A stretch of 64,000 nucleotides of DNA from Trichosporon coremiiforme (GCA_039545355.1 BCJJ01000022.1:434001-498000); one strand, 5' to 3'; positions 11,120 through 29,630 are shown, counted from the first letter of the stretch. Numbers and translations: made by a program. Notes: generated by a model from the letters alone, not told the origin.

Positions 11120-11437
11120 GTTGAGTTTGTTGTTAAGGATGGTGTTTCAGCGATTACTGGATATGACGATGCACGTCCGAATGTCAGAACGCCAGCCAGC
11201 TGCGCCGCGCGCTCCAGGGAGGCAGCCAGCTACAGCCAGCCGCCGAAATCTCCAGCCTATCACGTGCAAGCGGGCAGCGTCCGCATTCGAACCGCCGCAT
11301 TTGCCCCCGTTTACGGCTGCTTGAGTCGTAACCTCGCCATCCGATAGCTGAGTCGGCACAAGGTTCGAGTTTCGGGACGTCGTCTTTGCTGCATTGCACC
11401 TTCCCTCCTCTACTCCAGCCGAGGAGACCAACCGAAA
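11120..11437. promoter_or_regulatory. Shared bidirectional promoter of LOA1 and TRP1
   Basis: 318 bp separate two divergent start codons, so regulatory elements are presumably shared. No gene or repeat is visible. A TTCGAA-containing stretch near 11290 resembles a tRNA B box, but no cloverleaf can be drawn. Confidence 0.5.
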
Positions 11438-13740
11438 ATGGGCTTCACCCTCGTCATCGACAACTACGACTCGTTCACTTGGAACGTGTACGCCGACCTC
11501 AGCGTGCTCGGCGGCAACCCCCTCGTCGTCCGTAATGACAAGATCACCCTCGACGAGATCAAGGCCATGTACGACAAGGGCGAGATCGACCGCGTAGTCA
11601 TTTCTCCCGGCCCCGGACACCCTAGGACCGACTCTGGTATCTCCCGGGATGTTATCCAGTGGGCACTCGGCAAGCTGCCCCTCATGGGCGTCTGCATGGG
11701 TCTCGAGTGTCTCGTCGATGTCCTCGGCGGAGAGGTGAGCTTGCGGGACCCTGGGTTAGCGCTGACGAACAGATTGCCTACGCCGGCGAGATCAAGCACG
11801 GCAAGACTTCGCTCGTGAAGCACGACGCTGTCGGCTGCTTCCACGGCCTGCCGCCCCTGCTCGCGTCGACGCGCTACCACTCGCTCTCGGCCAAGCTCCT
11901 CTCCCTCCCTCCGACGCTGAAGGTCACCTCGACAAGCGAGGAGTCCGACGTTATCATGGGCGTCCGCCACGTCAAGTACACCGCCGAGGCGGTCCAGTAC
12001 CACCCCGAGTCGTGCATGTCCGAGGGCGGCCGTGGGCTGTTCGCCAACTTCCTCAAGCTCAAGGGCGGAACCTGGGGCGGCGAGAACGAGTGGTGCGGCG
12101 TCCCCGCCGGCGAGGGCGAGCCGAAGCCCGCTGCTGTTCCCCAGCCTCCCGAGTCCGTCAAGCCGAAGAGCGCTCCCTCGATCCTGAACAAGATCTACGC
12201 GCAGCGTCAGGCTGACGTCGAGGTCGCCGAGCGCACTCTCGCGACTACCCCCGCCAACCTCCGCAACGCGATCAACATGCACACTGCGCCGCCGGCCATC
12301 TCTTTCGTTGACCGCATCAAGTCCACGCCCCACACCGCTGTGATGGCTGAGATCAAGCGCGCTTCCCCGTCCAAGGGCGACATTGCGCCGAACGCGTCTG
12401 CCCCCGCCCAGGCGCTGCGCTATGCTATCGCCGGTGCCAGTGTCATCTCTGTCCTCACGGAGCCGACCTGGTTCAAGGGAACGCTCGGCGACATGCTCTC
12501 TGTCCGAAGGGCTGTCGACTCGATGCCGAACCGCCCCGCCATCCTGCGCAAGGACTTCATTCTGGCCAAGTACCAGATCGACGAGGCGCGCCTGCACGGA
12601 GCCGACACTGTGCTCCTTATCGTCGCGATGCTCGACGACGCCAAGCTGAAGGAGCTGTATGACTACTCCGTCTCGCTCGGCATGGAGCCGCTCGTGGAGG
12701 TGAACAGCCCGGCTGAGCTCGAGCGCGCGCTCGTCATTGGTTCCAAGGTCATTGGCGTCAACAACCGCAACTTACACGACTTCAACGTCGACATGTCGAC
12801 GACAAGCCGCGTCAACGACGCGCTTAAGGGTCGCGACGTCATCCTGTGTGCTCTCTCCGGTATCTCCGGCCACGACGATGTGGCCAAGTACGTCGCTGAG
12901 GGTGTGCGTGCCGTGCTCGTCGGCGAGAGCCTGATGCGCGCGAAGGACGCGGGTGCGTTCCTGCGCGAGCTCATCGGCCTGCCGAAGGCGACTGAGGCTG
13001 CGCCGGAGAAGCCGCTCGTCAAGATCTGTGGCGTTCGCTCAGCAAAGGACGCACAGGTCGCCGTCGACGCCGGCGCTGACCTGGTCGGCATCATCTGTGT
13101 CCCGGGCACGAAGCGGTACACTGCGCCCGAGGTTGCGCGCGAGATCGCCGACACCGTCCGCCGGGGACGCAAGTCCGGCTCCGGGGTGAAGGTGACGAGT
13201 CCGCTCTGGTTCGGCGCGAACGCGCAGCGCCTGCGCGCCCGCCGGCGTCCCCTCTCAGTCGGCGTGTTCCGGAACCAGCCGCTCGACGACATCATTGCGG
13301 CCGTGGACGAGATCGGTCTCGACGTTGTCCAGCTCCACGGCGACGAACCGCAGCAGTGGGCATCCCAGATCCCTGTGCCCGTCATCAAGGTCTTCCGCGT
13401 GTCGGGCGAGACGATCAAGGGCGGCGAGGTGTCGCGCCCGGGATTGAACGACTTTGTCCTCCTTGACGCTGCAGGCGCTTCGGGCGGTGCGGGCGGCGGC
13501 GACGGCATTGCGTTCGACTGGGGCGTGGCCAAGCGGGTCGCGGACGAGGGTGAGGTCGGATCCGAGGGCAAGGCGCGCCTGCCGCTCATTCTCGCCGGTG
13601 GACTGACGCCGGATACCGTCGCCCAGGCCGTGAAGGAGGTCGGCCCGTTGTGCGTTGACGTCAGCACAGGCGTTGAGGCAGAGGACGGAACGAAGGACCC
13701 GGCAAAGGTCTCCGCCTTCGTCAAGGCCGTCAAGGGATAA
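11438..13740 (+). CDS. TRP1: Trifunctional tryptophan biosynthesis protein (TrpG-TrpC-TrpF)
   Basis: One polypeptide of about 754 residues carries three tryptophan-pathway activities: glutamine amidotransferase of anthranilate synthase (1 to ~230), indole-3-glycerol-phosphate synthase (~235-510) and phosphoribosylanthranilate isomerase (~514-754). Exons are 11438-11734 and 11773-13740 with a 38-nt intron. The GATase nucleophile is Cys86 in GVCMGLE, with QYHPES supplying the His/Glu pair. IGPS shows AEIKRASPSKGDIAP and GVNNRNLHDF. PRAI starts with LVKICGVRSAKDA and ends with VDVSTGVEAEDGTKDPAKV, holding its catalytic Cys and Asp. The residue after CMGL is Glu, where many GATases have Gln. This domain order is the standard fungal fusion. 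Confidence 0.96.
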
Positions 13741-13785
13741 ACAATCATATAGTACATAGGTTCTCGTATGCTACACATTCTACAC

Positions 13786-15119
13786 TTAGCTTTCGTACCG
13801 CCTCTTGGCATTCGCGAGGGCGAGGCGCAGGGCGGTGTCGCTCACGTCCTCGAGCATCTCGTCGTCGATCGCGGCCCAGCCCTCGTCGGAGGGACGTATC
13901 CGGCCCATGTCGGCGATCAGGCGGGTGGCAATGGTGGCGCCAACATCATCGGCGTCCTGCGCAAGTTGCAGCGCATACTTGACCGTCGGCGGGCCCCACT
14001 CCCCCCTCTCAAATCCAGCGTGCGTGCCCTTCTTCCTGTTCTCCGACAGTCGTAACCTTGTCCCGGCCCTTTCTTCGAGAGCTAACGCGAAAACATGCGC
14101 CTCAGCGGCCGGGTCGATCTGCGAAATGACGAAGAGCGAGCGCAGCTGGTCCTTGTCGAGCCGGCGCAGGAGGGCAACGAGGCTCACGACGAGCGAGTGG
14201 GGATGGAAGCTCGGTTCTGAGCCCGAGGCCAGGTCAACGAGGAGAGAGAGGAGGGAGGAGGCGACGCGGCCCCTTTGTTGCTTGGTCAGGTATGGGGCGG
14301 GATCCAGCGCCTCCCGGATCACGAGGAGGGGCAGACTCGCATCGTCCAGAAGATCGGTGTACTGCGGCAGGGAGCGCTCGAAGCTGGTCGAGTCCTGCGC
14401 CCACATCCGCGTAAGCCATGGGAGGAGCACCCACCCGCCATCCGAGACTCGCTTCGCGAGTTCTTCGAGCTCTTCCTCTTCTTCTTCCTCCTCCTCCTCC
14501 TCGACCTCCTCCAGCCCCTCGTCGCCCTTCGCCTTCTGCTTTCCCTTTGACTTCTGGCTCTCCTGCCCCTCGTCCTGCGCCTTTCGCTTGCCCTTCCGGC
14601 TACTGTCGGCCGTGCCCGTCGTCCGTCGTCTCTTCCGCTCCGGTTTCTCAAACACGAGATCCCAAACACTCCGGGCATGTTTGAAGCGACGCTCGATGCT
14701 CTTAGCAAGTCGCCCGTCGCTGCGGAAGATCTCTCGTCCCTCGGGGGGCAGGTATCGACCCATGATGCCCGGTCCGTACTCGTCCAGCATCCGGTTCAGG
14801 ATCGACATGGGCGAGGGCACCTCCGCGCTCGTGCCGCGGACTGAGCGGGCGGCGATCTTTTCCTCCGGCACTATCAGGAGGTAGAAGAGGAGTTGGACGT
14901 GTTCCCTGCTGTCAGCTTTGATGCAAGAAATCTGGAAGCTGGATTATACTCACATCGCAGGCGGATAGCTCGGCGTAATGAAGTTGTTGATACTGATAAG
15001 TGCGAGGTCGACTGAGATGTCAGCACATCCTCCCGATAGTACCCACCCAGCCCCTCGCTGATAGCAGCGCCGACAGTGTGCGTCCAATGCAGCGGCTGTC
15101 TCCGCTTGGTCGTAGTCAT
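13786..15119 (-). CDS. Conserved-looking protein of unknown function with acidic run
   Basis: Exons 15047-15119, 14954-15011 and 13786-14905 (introns 35 and 48 nt) give about 416 residues. The start MTTTKRRQPLHWTHTVG is a good ATG. Residues ~115-150 are a Lys/Arg-rich segment resembling nuclear localisation signals, then a run of Glu (14 of 15 residues), then a Leu-rich, helical-looking half (SLLSLLVDLA, LVVSLVALLRRL, RLIADMG). I do not recognise a family; a nuclear protein is a guess from the basic segment. Exon 3 begins at a tandem acceptor (gacag/cag) that would add one residue if the upstream AG were used. It converges with TRP1, with 45 bp between stops. Confidence 0.75.
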
Positions 15120-15299
15120 GTTGGTCCCCTTCTTCTCCCAGTCCTGCTTTCTTCTAGGTCGAAACGCGTGTGGAGAGGCGAAGTGGAGGAACAACAACAA
15201 CAAGTCGCGTCAACGTCGCGGGCGTCAACATTGAACTTACTGGTGGAGGTCAGGCACGGGTCCCATCGATTCTGAAAGGAAAGAGAGGTTGTCACCCAA

Positions 15300-15393
15300 G
15301 GCCGCTTAGCTCAGCTGGTTAGAGCATCGTACTAATAATCAGTCTGGTTATCAGTCCATGCGGAGGTCGGCAGTTCGATCCTGTCAGTGGTCA
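15300..15393 (+). tRNA. tRNA-Ile (anticodon AAT) with a 20-nt intron
   Basis: The cloverleaf: acceptor GGCCGCT/AGTGGTC with discriminator A, D arm GCTC-AGCTGGTTA-GAGC, anticodon stem TCGTA/TGCGG, loop CTAATA plus A giving anticodon AAT, T arm GGCAG-TTCGATC-CTGTC. Several G-T pairs occur in the stems. A 20-nt intron follows position 37; the mature length is 74 nt. Confidence 0.9.
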
Positions 15394-15399
15394 TTTTTT
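15394..15399 (+). terminator. RNA polymerase III terminator (T6)
   Basis: Six T residues directly follow the discriminator base of the tRNA-Ile gene on the transcribed strand. Confidence 0.85.
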
Positions 15400-15908
15400 G
15401 CATATCTTTCGGCTCCTTTGAGTTGCGGAATGCTCTTTTTGCTCGTCTTTGTGCATCAGAATCCATGGAGAGCGTTCAAAAACGTGTTTTTAATGTTGCT
15501 GGGATGGTGGGCAGCCACTGTGGCGTGTTTGCTCAGTGGTTCGCTAGTGTGGTTGGTGCTTGTCTCATCGCCAGCCGCCGGCCGTTAGTCTGTCTGTCAT
15601 CACCAGTCTGCTCAAGTCACAAATGGACACGACATGCATGTCTTCCACAGAGTATAGCCATCTAGTGGGGGGTGTAGTTCAAAAAATCCTGGTCGAGAAA
15701 ACGTAAAAAACCTATGTAGAATGTGAAAACCGGTCGAATATGCTTTGCTTTGCTGTCTGGGTTCTGTCGGGTCGACTGCGGTGCAGTTTTGCGTGTTCCG
15801 AGAAGATAGTCATGATTTGCTGGGTTGTTGTTGGGTGTGCAGAACAGAGGACAGGACGGAACAGTGGAAACCTTCAAACATGCGACTCCTCCTCCTCCCT
15901 CACTCTTC
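15400..15908. other. Spacer between tRNA-Ile and the SNF5 3' end
   Basis: About 500 bp of relatively T-rich sequence on the plus strand, likely holding the SNF5 3' UTR (minus strand). I see no ORF with coding bias, RNA or repeat. Confidence 0.4.
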
Positions 15909-21179
<5,271 letters not shown>

Positions 21180-23142
21180 ATCTGAGCTCAAGCTGTCGGA
21201 CGTCAGACGCGGCTACCAATTTACGAGATGTAACATACGCGACACGGAGCGCAATAAAGGCGCGCGAGGGCCGGCCTCAAGGCCGGCCACGAGCTGAACG
21301 GAGCGGAGCCGACGCCGCGCCAACCACGGACGCGGGGTGGTGGCTAGTGAGCCGGGAAGGAGCAATCCCGTCTGTCGATGTTGAAGTTGTGCAGATATAA
21401 ACGAGCGGTGGTCAAGGCGGCGTAGAGCGTGGATGCAAACAAGTATGGTTAGCACCGCGCGGTTCACGTGAAACGGAGATTGCACTTAAGCCATGAGATG
21501 GACATGTACAGTGAAATAGGGGTGCACGCGTAGGAGCGCGGTGATGAGAGGAGACACGTACGAAAAGCGCCGGGCCGGCAATGTTGGAAACAGCGAGTTC
21601 GGCCAGACGAGCGATGTGGTCGGATGCTCGACGGACAAAGGGATGGTTGTTGGTCTTGAGTCGGATGCGGGCTGGATGGTGATGAGAGATGGTAGAATGG
21701 TAGAATGCAACAGCGAGAGTGAGGCGGGAGTGCACGCGTGGTGGGACGCAGATGTTTGGACTGATTCATTAGGAAAAGTTGTAATAGCAATCGAACCGAT
21801 TAGAACGGAAAAATGATGATTAGTTAATGATATTGGCCGGCCGGGACTGGGGCGGCCAGGTGCTGGAAGGGGGTGGGGAGTCTTGCTGATATAAGAGCAG
21901 AGGTGGGCTCGGGGCTTGTTGAAGTGAGAAGAGCGGTGCACCGATAGATCAACAGGTTACGCGTAGGGCAAGCCTAAGACACGAGCCATGCCTCGTGTTC
22001 TGGTTCTCGGTACGGCAGGCGAGATAGATTAGATAAAAGGCAGGTGGTTGGGTGGGGTGACTCGGGTGGACCTTGTTCGGGATGATGCGATTGCGGCGTC
22101 GGTGGACAAGGGTGAGAAGCGGCCCGCGGTTATTGGCGAGATACCGTTGCATCAGCTGCTCTCTCTCTCTGGGGGTCTGGGGTCTCTGGTTCTCTGCTCA
22201 GCCGCCAGAATGTCGCTCTCTCGCTTTAGTGTGCACGCATACGCATGGACCGTCGGCCCCGTGCGATGCGGGGAGGCGCGAGGTGACGAGTTACGTCTGC
22301 CTCTCAATGCGCCTATCCTGTATTTCTTCCACCCTTCTGCGCCGCCTGCCGACCCTCATTCCTCTTACCCCTCGATCAATGCGCTCCAAACCCCTCCGCT
22401 AGGAACCAAAATGACAGAAGGTTCGCTGGACTGCCCGTGGATCCATGAATATCCATGACACCAATGCTCTCACATGTCCAACGGTCCGAGTAGCAGGGCC
22501 ATGTCCTTTGCGTCTCTTGTCGCTTGTCCTGCATGTCCTGGTCCTGGCCGACAGGATCCTGGAGGGCAAGGGGCTTGCTTGGCGTGCCGCGCCATTCGAC
22601 TGAGCCACCCGGATCAGGCCGTACGTGGGACGCGACAGGAGATATTCAGATCCATATCTCCGGCGTCCGGCTTCCTCTGTCCCTTTCGCAATCAGGTTGA
22701 TCTTATCACCCCGCATTCGGAGCAGCTGACACCGTGGCAGTCGGCAGTCTAGATCTCGGACCGTGCGGTATTCCCGGCTTCTCTGCAAAGTCGTTTCGAT
22801 CTCCACATCTCCAGGCCCTCCGGCGTGCCAGCGTCCCAGCCATCTCGGGAAGCTACCTGCCGCGCCGCCGAGTCGATCGTGTCGTCTGCCCTACGTAATA
22901 CACACCGCCACATCCGTCAGTGTCGCCTAGACCCGTGAATCTCCAGGGTGATCGAGACCCACCACGTGGTTTTGGTTCCGCAACCTCAGTAGCTGGCTGG
23001 CTGGCTCACCTCACCACTCAAACGCGTTCGAGAAGCAGTTATTGTTGACCACCCTTGTCTTGACTGATCATCAGCTCCTCTTCTCCGCCGTCGACGAGAA
23101 GAGCTCCATCCATCCTTAACCCCACCTCGTAACCTGTCGAAA
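21180..23142. promoter_or_regulatory. Long divergent promoter region between SNF5 and SUB2
   Basis: About 2 kb between two divergent start codons, with no ORF showing coding bias. It contains a perfect hairpin of GGCCGGCC arms at 21269-21288, another GGCCGGCC at 21835-21842, and a short CT run near 22158-22170. It probably contains long 5' UTRs of both genes. Confidence 0.5.
21269..21288. repeat. Perfect inverted repeat, 8-bp arms, 4-nt loop
   Basis: GGCCGGCC, TCAA, GGCCGGCC. Each arm is itself a palindrome. It lies 90 bp upstream of the SNF5 start and would be in its 5' UTR or core promoter. Confidence 0.8.
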
Positions 23143-25132
<1,990 letters not shown>

Positions 25133-25490
25133 AAAGGATAGCCGATCGTTTTGTTACTGGATGCAGCAGTTGTGACTCTATGGCTACGATGGGGCAAGGC
25201 CCAGGCAACACTAACTGCACCGTGGGTAGACTGACAACTGACGCGCAGGGATGCACACCACGAGGTGAAATAGCCCCGCCCAACGATCGACAATGCATAC
25301 TCACCTTGACCAAGCTCGGCTCTCTTCACGGTCCTCACCGCTCATCTTGAACTCCACCTCAACTTCCAGCGCAATTCGGCCCGGCGACGCAGTCTCTAAG
25401 TGACAGGTGGGTCTGTCTTGCCCTGCTTTCTCGCTAATGATCCCCAGTCCCACGCCCAGGGCTGCCTTCCTCCGTCACGTCTCCGGCACC
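25133..25490. other. Spacer between SUB2 and the first tandem paralogue
   Basis: Same-strand spacer holding the SUB2 3' UTR and the next promoter. I see no gene or repeat here. Confidence 0.4.
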
Positions 25491-26072
25491 ATGTACATCC
25501 CCTCCAGTCGCCGCCGCTGCCGCCCGCCTCGAATCGATCCACCCTCTCCCTCCGCAACGGCCGACTTCACCTACACCGCAGTTGATCCCCAAGATCAGGC
25601 GCAGGTCGATCGCTTCGTCGCCGTATACCGCGCATGGGGTACGTCGCGGCCCGTCTCAGCCTCGGACTTGAAACGCCTCTGCATCCATGTCGCCCAGCTA
25701 CGTGTCCGGTGCTCGCGGCTGACCGGAGGCGGGATCGACAACATTGTTCTCTCAGCTGGAATTCTCGTTACCGTTGAGCTAGTCCAGCGCACGGCTAAGG
25801 TGCTCCACGCCTCGTTCGACCCGAATACACCATGGAGTGCGGGCAGGGTGCTGGGGCACCTTTACGCGTGCAGTCTGCTCGCGGAAATGCCATGGCGGGA
25901 GCAGAGAATGATTCGCCGCAACGTCGTGTATGCTGTTGTGTTGGAGAAGGCACACCTGTGCATCAGTACACAGGACAAGTCTGCCTTCAGAATGGCGTTG
26001 GTCCCGGGACCAGTGAACGAGCCCGTGGACGACAGGCGGTCGAGGAAGAGGAAGAGGAGAAATACAGAGTGA
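25491..26072 (+). CDS. Unknown protein, first of two tandem paralogues
   Basis: A single-exon frame of about 193 residues. It starts MYIPSSRRR with a good caccATG context; the frame is open upstream (another ATG at 25437), but the neighbour's start at the same motif supports 25491. A motif series is shared with the gene at 26477: YIPSxRRR, then F/Y-TYT, DQxxxDRxxxVYRA, PVSxxDLxxLxIxxxQL, AKxxxAxxD, LxxLY, RRxVxxxxxxxA. The C-terminus is basic (DDRRSRKRKRRN). I recognise no family; no catalytic motif, signal peptide or membrane segment is evident. Probably a lineage-specific family. Confidence 0.7.
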   Translation: MYIPSSRRRCRPPRIDPPSPSATADFTYTAVDPQDQAQVDRFVAVYRAWGTSRPVSASDLKRLCIHVAQLRVRCSRLTGGGIDNIVLSAGILVTVELVQRTAKVLHASFDPNTPWSAGRVLGHLYACSLLAEMPWREQRMIRRNVVYAVVLEKAHLCISTQDKSAFRMALVPGPVNEPVDDRRSRKRKRRNTE

Positions 26073-26476
26073 AGGGGTCACTCCTTCGTTCGAGAGCGCG
26101 CAGCAGCACACCATGTCGCTCCTTTCAACAGTTACTGTTGATGCAAATGGACACTCATGCATGCAGTACGTGTAGTATTTGAGCCGAGAGCGATCGTCGC
26201 AGCGCTGCACTCCTCGACCGGCTGGGTATACTGGGCAAGAAATGACCCCGCACCGGCGATCACAGAGACACACACGAGTCCAAGGCTGCATCGTCACCGT
26301 TTCTGAACGCTTCCTCCTTAACCTCAGCTGTTCAAGAGCTCGTCAAGGAAGGTGGGGAGATAGCGCAGACATCCTAGCCACCTGTAAGTCTCTTCTCGAA
26401 ACTTTCTCGTCTTCGCTGACAAAGGCAGCAGTGCGAGCTTCTGATGCCGACACACCGCCATCCACACTGACACAAC
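26073..26476. other. Spacer between the tandem paralogues
   Basis: The spacer has no recognisable gene; overlapping frames lack conserved motifs. It probably holds the 3' UTR of the first and the promoter of the second copy. Confidence 0.4.
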
Positions 26477-27066
26477 ATGAGGGACCTGTACATCCCCTCC
26501 CGTCGGCGCGAGTTGGCTCGCCCCAACAGAGAGTCGTCTATCTCCACCCACGACACTTACACTTACACTCCGGAAGACATCCTCAAGCAAGACGAGACCG
26601 ACCGCATCATCGAGATCTACCGCGCCACCGCCGCAGAGCAGCCCGTCTCAGTACGCGACCTGGAACCGCTGCGTATCCGTCTCTCGCAGCTGGACTTGCG
26701 GCGCGCTCGTCTTCCCCCCTGGGGAATTCTCAGCGTCGTCGTGGCTGCCGAGTCGGTGGCAGCTTCGCAAAGTTGCAACGAGCGTACGACGAGCTCTGCC
26801 CCTCCATCAACATGGACGTGAAGACACTTACGATCTCGGGCACTGCCCTGCGCCGCCTGTACCCCATGTTCGTCAGTTCTTCGCCGTCGAGGCCGATCCT
26901 GAGGAGCTTCCGTCGCAAAGTCCTTGCGTCTATCGTCATTGAGACGGCGGACATGAGCGAGGAGGAGGGACGTCTGCTCGCTAAGGCGCTAATGCCTGCT
27001 GCGAAAAATAGGATCGAGAAGATCGAGATTGACGAGGAGGAGCTCGAGGAGGGAAAGCTTGCATGA
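26477..27066 (+). CDS. Unknown protein, second tandem paralogue, apparent frameshift
   Basis: It starts MRDLYIPSRRREL at 26477 and follows the first paralogue through DQ/ETDRIIEIYRA, QPVSVRDLEPLRIRLSQL and WGILSVVVAAES. At about 26750-26765 the similarity jumps to another frame (GGSFAKLQRAYDELC, LRRLYPMFV, FRRKVLASIVIETADM), which runs to a stop at 27066. No GT-AG intron fits the join; one extra base near GGTGGC would restore a single frame of roughly 195 residues. It may be a base error near the C-rich stretch at 26713 or a genuinely broken copy. Read literally, the first frame stops near 26821. Confidence 0.6.
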
Positions 27067-27400
27067 GGATATGCACTTATGAACAAAGGACAATTGGGCA
27101 AGAAGCCGTGTGTATCACCGTTACAGATCATGCATTTGCTGTACGTAGAGACTGTGAGAGGAGGAGCAAGACGGATCGAGGAACAACGGACGACGGGGGT
27201 GCCTGAACAGTGGACTGGGGGTCGACCGTGGAAGACGACCTGGCATCTCTCTCGGCGGCTGGACTTTCCCCACCGAACTAGGCTTCCGAGGGGGTGCGAA
27301 GGCTCTCACTGATTCCAAGGTAACAGAGCAAGTGCTCTTAGAGTACCGAGGAATTGATCGAAGCATCCGGCTGCTGCGATGTCAGCTGGCAGACGCTGGT
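27067..27400. other. Convergent 3' spacer
   Basis: The spacer lies between the second tandem paralogue (+) and the end of the intron-dense gene (-). Nothing recognisable is present. Confidence 0.4.
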
Positions 27401-29630
27401 CTAGCTCAATGGACATCTGGACTGCCAGAATCCGGGTTGAAGTGCCGTGACAGCAGGTTCTCCACGATTCAGGCCGAGGAGCTAGCTGTTAGCTGCCAGT
27501 TGTCACTGCAGCTTACAGTGCAGTACAGCCTGTATATCAGCTTCAAGAGAATCATGACCAAGTTAGCTCACCAGTCAACATGACCTTGGAGGGGAAAAAT
27601 GTGTCGATGACCCCGTCGTTAGCTCAAAATCCCCGCGTTGCGAGCTCACCTGAGGATTCCATGAGACTGATTCTAACAATTTGACTGGTGTCTGATACGC
27701 AAAGCTCACAAGGGACAGCGACGGCCAGAGCGTAATCAATGGTCTCTGGCGCAAGCTCCACCGCAGCTTTACCACCCAAGCGGTTTTGAGACTGTGGGTC
27801 AGCTCAGGCAGCGGAATGAAGTAGCGTCACCTCTGACCGGCCGCCGAAGCCTTCGGGATGTTGCAGCACTTTCTTCCTATCAGAAAGCAGAGCCTGAAGG
27901 TCAGCTACACGCTGGATGAAGAAAGCTAACGAGTTGCGAGCGCCCCCATCTGTTGCATTTGGGCTGCTGTCAGCTTGAGCTCGAGACTGGAAAGCTCACC
28001 GTACAATATGCACTGGCTGCTTGTCAGTTTCGGTATGTGGGACCTAAACTCGCAGTGTGGCCTGGAAGGCTGCAAGGGCTCATGGCTTTGCCAGGCAGAC
28101 GGCTCCTGATGTCAGCTGCACCTGCGGAGGATTAGAAAGCTCACATCAACTTTAATGTCGCTGAGGTCAGTTGCAGCTCGGGTGCTCCCCAGCTCACCAT
28201 CCCAAAAGGGGGGCCGAGTCACTGTCTGCAGCGTTTTGGCCTTTCCTACGAAGGGGACCGCCGCAAACAGCCCCCTCAGTCTGGCAATGTCTGCGATCAG
28301 CTCAGCCTGGGAAAAAAACTAGCTTGCCCTCTGTGACGAGCGCACACTGATGTCAGCTGCAGTCATCGAGTTAGCAATTATACCTGCCGACCGCTGTTGA
28401 GACGCGCTTCACATGGCATGGCAGCGCCCGTCCATCTGCTTGTCAGGTTGTGTCCTGGGAGGCCATTCTAGCTAATGGAAAAAACGGCAGCACTGCATGT
28501 GAGCTCGTGTCAAAGACTCAAGAAGTTTCACAGGTCGGAGACAAGGAGGCACTGTCGTCAGCTATGGCCTACAGGAAAGCAGCGATCCAGCAGTACGACT
28601 GCTTGTTAGCTTTGTCGATCATAAAAATGGCAACTCACACAATGAAGGGTGCAAGCACGGCCAAGTCTTTTCCTGGAGCCCGGATGAAGCTGAGGTCAGC
28701 TATGACTCGGCAACAGCCAGATTACCCTGCCTACTGTTCGTCAGCTATTCCACTCGCGATGAGAGTTCACCCTCCGTTTTGCACTGCCGTATAGCTCAAT
28801 CGAAAGACGAGCAAAGCTGGTCGTCAGCTTCACCGCCCAGGACGTCCCAGCTCACCGCAACTGTCTCCCTCGTCAAATTCTGTGATGAGCTGGTTGCATA
28901 TCAACGGACCTCACTCCATAAGCTGCTTGTTAGCTTGTGAAAACGCTGGGAAAGGAAGCTCACCCGTTCTCAATCTCCCACGATCTACTATCAGCTGGAG
29001 TACACGGATCGCAGCTGACTCGGACTGCTCGTCAGCTCACACGGCAAGACCTGTAGCTCACAGCTTGCTTGGTGACTGGTCTTGATGTGAGCTATGGTCC
29101 GCATGCAAAGCTCACCTTCTCCGAGGGACTCTGCTTGTCAGCTCTGATGTGAACGTTCAGCTTTACACTCACGGTGTCCCTGCCGGAAGTACCTCGCTGT
29201 TGTCTGCAGCCTCTCGAGATCCTACATGGGAGCCATGAAAGCTGGGGTCAGCTGTGAAAGCAAGGGATTGACAGCCCACGGCCTGAGGGCCAGAATGCCG
29301 GGCTTCTGGTCCGGTGGAGTCTGAATGTCAGCTGAGGAAGCCACCGTTCGAAGCTGGGACCACTTACCGCCACTTTCGACGAATGTTATTACCACCAAGT
29401 AGCGCAGCGAGGGGAGGTCGATGCTGCGGACGTGTGCAATGATGCGAGAAGGACGAGTGTGAGAAACAAACGATGTCACTCTAGAATTCTCGAGGTGCAG
29501 ATAGTTGACGTGTACCAGCGGTACTTGACACAGGATCTGCGCCCTCCCCACGACGCCCCACGAAGTTCACATCAGCGGCCGAGTCCACACCGAAATCCCT
29601 GCTCAAGTCGTATCGCGGCAACAGATGCAT
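27401..29630 (-). CDS. Extremely intron-dense gene of unknown function (about 20 small exons)
   Basis: No long ORF exists, yet the minus strand alternates every 50-100 bp between gtgag-type donors and gctgac/gctaac-n-ag acceptors, leaving short exons with coding bias. Clear exons include 28198-28306 (AELIADIARLRGLFAAVPF...), 27831-27893 (ALLSDRKKVLQHPEGFGGR...), 27710-27791 (SQNRLGGKAAVELAPETID...), 27650-27666 (FSWNPQ) and a terminal exon 27401-27481 ending RCPLS-stop; 27831-27893, 27710-27791 and 27650-27666 join in phase. A likely start is ATG at 29630 (MHLLPRYDLSRDFGVDSAAD), spliced by a 35-nt intron to ILCQVPLVHVNYLHLENSRV. Most introns are about 35-50 nt; some exons are only 13-21 nt. 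Exact boundaries between 28,310 and 29,250 are tentative. I recognise no family. Confidence 0.65.

Noticed and set aside
11270..11350. Possible tRNA on the minus strand (GGTTCGAATGC box)
   Set aside because: The flanking bases do not pair into a T stem, and no acceptor or anticodon stem can be drawn.
26730..26764. Intron to explain the frame change in the second tandem paralogue (gtcgtc...ggcag)
   Set aside because: It would be only about 28 nt with a poor donor, and the joined frame is not the one with similarity.
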